A DNA stretch of 64,000 nt, from assembly GCA_963726405.1 (NCBI GenBank), contig CAVSCF010000001.1, positions 62,001-126,000 of the forward strand. Reading direction: 5' to 3'. Below the pieces are notes generated by a model. It searched no databases, was not told the origin of the DNA, and saw only the letters and a program-made list of their open reading frames with translations. The translations under genes and the position numbers were made by a program. Shown piece after piece: positions 60,208 to 64,000 of the stretch (positions are counted from its first letter, which is position 1; every line of letters starts with the position of its first letter). The stretch is from JAOUJD01 sp963726405 (lineage in GTDB: Bacteria > Pseudomonadota > Gammaproteobacteria > Burkholderiales > Burkholderiaceae_F).

Positions 60208-60231
60208 TATCAAAGTGATATCACTTTGATA
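60208..60231 (-). promoter_or_regulatory. Perfect 24-bp palindromic operator of the SPFH operon
   Basis: TATCAAAGTGAT followed directly by its exact reverse complement ends 14 bases upstream of the SPFH start codon, next to the ribosome site. A perfect -35 box TTGACA lies on the minus strand at 60251-60246, so the palindrome covers the -10/start region. Its symmetry suits a ribbon-helix-helix dimer pair such as the Arc-like protein of this operon. Confidence 0.75.
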
Positions 60232-60470
60232 GAGGCCGGGCGGACTGTCAAGTGCGGCCGACGGGCGGCGGCCCGCCTTCGCGCGGGTCGGTCCCGATGC
60301 GCGGCCTCTGCCGGTGGATGATTCGGCGCGTTATCGTTACGGCCCGGAACGCCACGATCAGGCCTTACGTTGGCGGCGCGGGGTGCGTGGGTCCAGGCGA
60401 ACGGCAAGGACACGGGACGTGCCTGCGGGGCCGGCGCTCGGCCAGATTGCGGTTTGAAGGAAGAGGGGGC

Positions 60471-60902
60471 ATGGTGAGGTTGCACGTCAAGGAGATGCTG
60501 GTTGCATGTGCACTGGTGGCGGCGGGTCCGATCGCCGCGGCCGCGGACAGCATCGTGTCGAAGCCGCTGCAGTTCGCGAAGGGCACCTCGTCGGCGACCG
60601 TGAAGGGTTCGATCAAGGGTGACCAGGCGATCGACTACAAGCTGCGCGCGAAAGCCGGCCAGACGATGAGCGTCGCGCTGAAGACCAGCAATGCGTCCAA
60701 CTATTTCAATGTCCTGCCGCCCGGTTCGAAGGACGTCGCCATCTTCATAGGGTCGAGCGAAGGCAACGAGTGGACCGGCGCGCTGCCGGCCGACGGCGAG
60801 TACACGATTCGGCTCTATCTGATGCGCAACGCCGCGCGCCGCAACGAGACCGCCAACTACACCCTGACCGTCGGCATCGCCGATCGCTCTGCACCACGAT
60901 AG
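60471..60902 (+). CDS. PliG-like periplasmic lysozyme inhibitor
   Basis: A 143-residue protein with a signal peptide (cleavage near AAAADS). The mature sequence FAKGTSSATVKGSIKGDQAI, DYKLRAKAGQTMSVALKTSN and GEYTIRLYLMRNAARRNETA closely recalls E. coli PliG (YcgK), the inhibitor of g-type lysozyme, including the FxKGxSSA start and RNxARxNxTxxY end. It would protect the cell wall from host or predator lysozyme. GAAGGAAGAGGGG precedes ATG 60471. Likely monocistronic. Confidence 0.8.
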   Translation: MVRLHVKEMLVACALVAAGPIAAAADSIVSKPLQFAKGTSSATVKGSIKGDQAIDYKLRAKAGQTMSVALKTSNASNYFNVLPPGSKDVAIFIGSSEGNEWTGALPADGEYTIRLYLMRNAARRNETANYTLTVGIADRSAPR

Positions 60903-60948
60903 TGTCCGACGATTCGGGGACCTCTCGTGGCGTCTGCAGCGGCGACAG

Positions 60949-62064
60949 TCAGCGGGCCTTGCGTCGCCTCGCCCGCCACTGCGCTGGAGGGACGCCGCGC
61001 CAGCGGCGGAACGCGCGAGTGAAGGCGCTCGAGTCGGAGTAGCCGAGGGTCAGGGCGACTTCGCTCGCCGGCTTCTCGGTGCTGCCGAGAAGCTGGCAGG
61101 CCGCTTCCGCGGTCACCTCATCGCGGATGGCCTGCAGGCTCGTTCCCTCGGCGCGCAGCCGCCGGTTCAGCGTGCGCAGGCTCATCCCCATCCGGCTGGC
61201 GACAATCGATGCGCGCGAGGCTTGCAGGAAGATCACCGTCTGCATCACGTCGCGCACGCGGCCGACCAGGTCGCGGCGCTGCCGCGCTTCGAGTTGCTCG
61301 ATGCGTTCGGCCATCATCCGGTACAGGAGCGGGTCGGCGCTCGGTAGCGGGCGAGCGAGATCCGAGGCCGGGAAAATCATCTTCAGCTGCTCGGCATCGA
61401 ACTTCAGAGGTACGCCGAGCGCCTTGCGCAGGGTATCGACCGTACGCGGGCGGCGGAATGGAAGCTCGAACTCCAGCGGGCGCCAGGCTTTCCCGCACAG
61501 ACCCCGCAGGAAGCCGATACCCGCCATCGCGGCGAGGGTGTAGATCTCCTCGAGCATGTCGACATTGCGCGCCGTGATCCGGTAGCACAGCCGCACTTCG
61601 TTGCCGCTTGCCTCCACCGAGAGCTGGGCGCCGCGGTCATGCACGTGGAAGTGCTTTCCCATCACTTCGAGCGCGTGGGCGACGTTCGGCGAAGCCTGCA
61701 TCTGCACGCCGACCGCGCCCATGGCGGACAGCGTGACGGGGCGGCCCAGCAAGATGCCGAGATGATCGCACCCGGTCACCTGCACGATGCGATGGAACAC
61801 ACGGCCGACGACTTCCGTCGGCACCGTGTTCTCCGCGTCGTCGAAGTACGCGCGCGTCAGGCCGAACTCCGCAAGCAAGGCGTCGGTGTCGGCGCCGAGG
61901 CGGTCGAGCACCCCGGGCAGCGCCGCGAGCGGACCGCAACGGAGAGTGCCCTCAGTGACAACGCCCCGCTCCCCCTCGGCACCGGGCGGGACTTGACTGG
62001 TGACGAGGCGTGTCGCTTTCAGCACTTGCAGGGTGGGCCTTGGATCAGTGGCGCGAATTGTCAA
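60949..62064 (-). CDS. AraC-family transcriptional regulator
   Basis: A 371-residue regulator. The N-terminal part (residues about 40-230: GVLDRLGADTDALLAEFGLT, DHLGILLGRPVTLSAMGAVG) is the ArAC-type ligand-binding/dimerisation domain found in OruR-like regulators. The C-terminal AraC helix-turn-helix pair is seen in ASIVASRMGMSLRTLNRRLR and KPASEVALTLGYSDSSAFTR, then AFRRWRGVPPAQWR. The start is unsure: TTG 62064 opens the frame, GTG 62025 is the alternative, and there is no early ATG. It is convergent with the PliG-like gene. The target is unknown. Confidence 0.85.
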   Translation of the reverse strand: MTIRATDPRPTLQVLKATRLVTSQVPPGAEGERGVVTEGTLRCGPLAALPGVLDRLGADTDALLAEFGLTRAYFDDAENTVPTEVVGRVFHRIVQVTGCDHLGILLGRPVTLSAMGAVGVQMQASPNVAHALEVMGKHFHVHDRGAQLSVEASGNEVRLCYRITARNVDMLEEIYTLAAMAGIGFLRGLCGKAWRPLEFELPFRRPRTVDTLRKALGVPLKFDAEQLKMIFPASDLARPLPSADPLLYRMMAERIEQLEARQRRDLVGRVRDVMQTVIFLQASRASIVASRMGMSLRTLNRRLRAEGTSLQAIRDEVTAEAACQLLGSTEKPASEVALTLGYSDSSAFTRAFRRWRGVPPAQWRARRRKAR

Positions 62065-62205
62065 AGAAGGGGAACTTCGCGGTCAAGCAGTAATACGTAT
62101 CTGCTCGGACAATCCGCGGTGGGTCAAGAGTGGCCGCCTGCCGGAGTCGATGGGGACTCGAACCCGAAGTGAAACGGCATAAGTATCCAAAGGCGGAGCG
62201 TCATC

Positions 62206-62490
62206 TGATGAGCATTGCGAAGACACGAGCCGCCACCGTCACCGTGACACTGTCGTGTGCGGCGTGGGCCGCCGGCGAGCATCCCGGCCATGGCACGCAC
62301 TGGGGCTGGCGTTGCGGTGGCCGCTAGCGGGCCCGCCTTCGGGTGAGGCGACGTCGTCGCCACCATGCGCTACATCGACGACGAGATGAAGTCCGGCAAG
62401 CCGGTCCGAGGATGTCAATTTCAGCGAGCCGGAGATCGCCGCCGTGGTTCGCTGGCAAGCCGTGCTGACGGCATTGAAAGGAGCATTACG
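62206..62490 (+). pseudogene. Possible frame-disrupted small exported protein gene
   Basis: ATG 62206 opens a 39-residue frame with a signal-peptide-like start (MSIAKTRAATVTVTLSCAAW, AAGEHPGHGTHWGW) that soon stops. From 62365, MRYIDDEMKSGKPV is followed after one extra C (GTCCGAGG at about 62404) by EDVNFSEPEIAAVVRWQAVL, a plausible continuation that runs towards the DUF2092 gene. Together they look like one small gene broken by single-base changes. The family is not recognised, and this reading is tentative. Confidence 0.35.
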
Positions 62491-63282
62491 ATGGCAGGAA
62501 CGACAGGAACGACCAGGTACCGGCGCGTCATTCGCCGCATCGCAGGGGCGGCCGCGTTGCTGGCCGCCGTCGCTCTTCCGCAGTTGGCGGCCGCGCAGTC
62601 GGACAAGATCGACCCGCAGGCGGTGAAGTTGCTGAAGGCGGCGACCGACTTCGTCGCCAGCCAGAAGGCGCTGGCCGCGGATACGCGCAACACGCTCGAG
62701 GTCGTCCTCACGTCGGGGCAGAAGATCCAGTTCGCCCATACGGCGAAGGTGTCCATGCAACGACCGAACAAGCTGCGGGCCGAGCGCACCGGGGACCTCG
62801 TCAACCAGGTCTTCTACTACGACGGCAAGTCGCTCACGCTCAGCAATCCGGCCGAACGGGTCTTCGCGACCGTCGCGGCGCCGGGCACGGTGGAGGAGAT
62901 GCTCGAGTTCGCCCGCACCTCGCTCGACATCGTTGCGCCGGCGGGCGACCTGCTCTCCCGCAACGCGTTCGACATCCTGATGACCGACGTCACCTCGGGC
63001 TTCGTCGTCGGCAAGGGCGTCGTGGAAGGCGTCCGCTGCGACCACCTCGCGTTCCGTGCCCCGCACGTCGACTGGCAGATCTGGATCCAGGAAGGCAAGG
63101 AGCCGCTGCCGCGCAAGCTGGTGATCACGACGCGCGATGTCGTGAACGCCCCGCAGTTCGAAGTCGTGGTGACGCGCTGGGACCTGAAGCCAGCGTTCGA
63201 CGACAAGACGTTCACGTTCGTCCCGGCGCCGGGCGCGCGTCGGGTCGACTTCCTGCCGCTTGGCAAGGCCACGCAGCGATAA
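62491..63282 (+). CDS. DUF2092 exported protein
   Basis: A 263-residue periplasmic protein with a signal peptide (RIAGAAALLAAVALPQLAAA, cleavage at AAAQS). DPQAVKLLKAATDFVASQKA, KIQFAHTAKVSMQRPNKLRA and FYYDGKSLTLSNPAERVFAT are characteristic of DUF2092, whose fold resembles LolA/LolB lipoprotein carriers, so it may bind a lipid or hydrophobic compound. AAAGGAG precedes ATG 62491. The DUF6515-like gene and the arylsulfatase gene follow closely, forming one unit. Confidence 0.85.
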   Translation: MAGTTGTTRYRRVIRRIAGAAALLAAVALPQLAAAQSDKIDPQAVKLLKAATDFVASQKALAADTRNTLEVVLTSGQKIQFAHTAKVSMQRPNKLRAERTGDLVNQVFYYDGKSLTLSNPAERVFATVAAPGTVEEMLEFARTSLDIVAPAGDLLSRNAFDILMTDVTSGFVVGKGVVEGVRCDHLAFRAPHVDWQIWIQEGKEPLPRKLVITTRDVVNAPQFEVVVTRWDLKPAFDDKTFTFVPAPGARRVDFLPLGKATQR

Positions 63283-63293
63283 TGGGAGACGCC

Positions 63294-63791
63294 ATGCACA
63301 TTCAACGTTCGATCAAGCCGCTGCTGCTCGCCGCCGTGGGCGCGGCGCTTCTGCTGGCCGACTTCGCGCCGGGCGATCTTTCCGGGTTTCGTCCGCTGCG
63401 CGAGGCCCAGGCGATCATCGGCGCGCCGATGACCCCGATGTCCTATGCTGGCGTCGCGCGGCGAACGACAGCGCGGGTCGTCACGGCGGAGACCATGGCT
63501 GTGACCACCGCCGCGGCGACGACCGCGGCCGCGAGCCAGCAACAGGCCGCCGTCGCCCAGCAGCAGGCCGCAACGGCCCAGAAACAGGCGGCTACAGCGC
63601 AGCAGCAGGCAGCGGTGGCGCAGCAGCAGGCCGCCGCGGCGCGTCCCGCCGTCGGTACGGTTGTCTCGGCGCTACCGGCCGGGTGCGCGCAGGAAGCGAT
63701 CGGCGGCGTCGAGTACCAGCGCTGCGCGGGCGTGTATTACCGTGCGGCTTTCCAGGGAAACAACCTCGTGTACGTTGTCCAGCAGCCGTAG
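63294..63791 (+). CDS. DUF6515-like exported protein with Gln/Ala repeats
   Basis: A 165-residue exported protein: signal-like MHIQRSIKPLLLAAVGAALL, then a linker with five 7-residue repeats (QQQAAVA type) that should form a helix, and a C-terminal domain VGTVVSALPAGCAQEAIGGV, EYQRCAGVYYRAAFQGNNLV, YVVQQP. That ending resembles DUF6515-type surface or periplasmic proteins with two conserved Cys. ATG 63294 has GGGAG upstream; an ATG at 63282 overlapping the DUF2092 stop is also in frame. Probably acts with the DUF2092 protein and the sulfatase. Confidence 0.72.
   Translation: MHIQRSIKPLLLAAVGAALLLADFAPGDLSGFRPLREAQAIIGAPMTPMSYAGVARRTTARVVTAETMAVTTAAATTAAASQQQAAVAQQQAATAQKQAATAQQQAAVAQQQAAAARPAVGTVVSALPAGCAQEAIGGVEYQRCAGVYYRAAFQGNNLVYVVQQP
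63537..63641 (+). repeat. Five tandem 21-bp coding repeats
   Basis: Five in-frame units encode QQQAAVA, QQQAATA, QKQAATA, QQQAAVA and QQQAAAA. The copy number could vary by slippage. They form the linker of the DUF6515-like protein. Confidence 0.8.
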
Positions 63792-63803
63792 CGGAGCATC
63801 TCC

Positions 63804-64000
63804 ATGAAGCGAATCGCGAAATTCCCGATCACCCCGGTTCTCGCCGCGGTCTGCGCGACGGCGGCGTCGGCGCAGCCGGCCGTCAACCGCACGGTCCTAC
63901 CGGTGCAGGAACCGCGCATCCCGCCGAGCACCACCTTCGACGTGCGCAACGCGAAGATGCCGAAGCGGTTCGACGTCAAGGCGCCGGCCGGCGCGCCCAA
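63804..64000 (+). CDS. Arylsulfatase precursor, N-terminal part
   Basis: The first 65 residues are visible: signal MKRIAKFPITPVLAAVCATA (cleavage near SAQ), then RTVLPVQEPRIPPSTTFDVR, NAKMPKRFDVKAPAGAP. This lead-in is typical of periplasmic arylsulfatases, in which it is followed directly by the metal-binding NVVIVLIDDMG strand, here just beyond the window. The catalytic CxPSR site cannot be checked. It starts 12 bases after the DUF6515-like gene, suggesting one operon with DUF2092 for sulfate-ester use. Confidence 0.75.
   Translation, partial: MKRIAKFPITPVLAAVCATAASAQPAVNRTVLPVQEPRIPPSTTFDVRNAKMPKRFDVKAPAGAP

Noticed and set aside
62130..62175. GTTCGAA-like element resembling a tRNA T-arm or attachment site
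   Set aside because: No tRNA gene, integrase or second att copy is present nearby.
63537..63641. Tandem repeats considered as a CRISPR-like array
   Set aside because: The units are contiguous 21-bp coding repeats without spacers.

Overview
The window is a high-GC, gene-dense chromosomal stretch whose gene content suggests a heterotrophic Betaproteobacterium (Burkholderiales-like). Supporting signs are the adjacent recG-oxyR pair followed by dps, a three-subunit glycolate dehydrogenase, a PduO-type cobalamin adenosyltransferase, a YejABEF peptide importer and many c-type cytochromes. No rRNA, tRNA, CRISPR array, prophage or intact insertion sequence was recognised. The taxonomic call is an inference from gene content only.

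Layout. 1-3172 (minus): a dedicated fatty-acid synthesis operon (FabL-type enoyl reductase, FabG-like reductase, AcpXL-like carrier protein, double-hotdog dehydratase, start of a ketosynthase). 4002-6513: a secreted ankyrin protein and a lipoprotein. 6761-16051: an AcuR-like TetR regulator and a probable operon of a branched-chain-type ABC importer with an acyl-CoA dehydrogenase, a medium-chain reductase and an acyl-CoA ligase; one 11-bp operator sequence sits inside both promoters. 16151-22093: a DUF4382 lipoprotein, then a cupin and a methyltransferase divergent from a SARP-like regulator. 22362-24180: gene debris, including a copy of part of the DUF4382 gene and a broken cytochrome, next to an OB-fold exported protein and a truncated beta-propeller gene. 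24379-32035: the most striking region, a one-strand cluster of tetraheme cytochrome, beta-propeller lipoprotein, outer-membrane beta-barrel, second beta-propeller lipoprotein, 11-12-heme cytochrome and 9-heme cytochrome. It looks like a porin-cytochrome conduit for electron transfer across the outer membrane. A membrane-anchored monoheme cytochrome and a ferric-reductase-like flavoprotein converge on it (32087-33857).

34147-44061: DUF411 protein, thioredoxin 2, a degenerate GGDEF-EAL protein, ridA, recG, oxyR, dps and an S9 peptidase. 44609-49861 (minus): glcDEF followed by lrgAB and a TfoX C-terminal-domain protein, suggesting glycolate (or lactate) uptake and oxidation. 49990-52469: a cytochrome c, a D-lactate dehydrogenase-type flavoprotein and PduO. 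52785-58342: yejABEF. 58472-60231 (minus): an SPFH/band-7 operon ending in an Arc-like repressor gene, with a perfect 24-bp palindrome at its promoter. 60471-64000: a PliG-like lysozyme inhibitor, an AraC regulator, DUF2092 and DUF6515 exported proteins and the start of an arylsulfatase gene.

A recurring oddity is that glcD, glcE, glcF, yejE and yejF are each interrupted by one or more single-base shifts, and every one can be repaired by removing one base. Consistent +1 errors in otherwise well-conserved genes suggest either a sequencing/assembly artefact or very recent decay; the sequence alone cannot decide.
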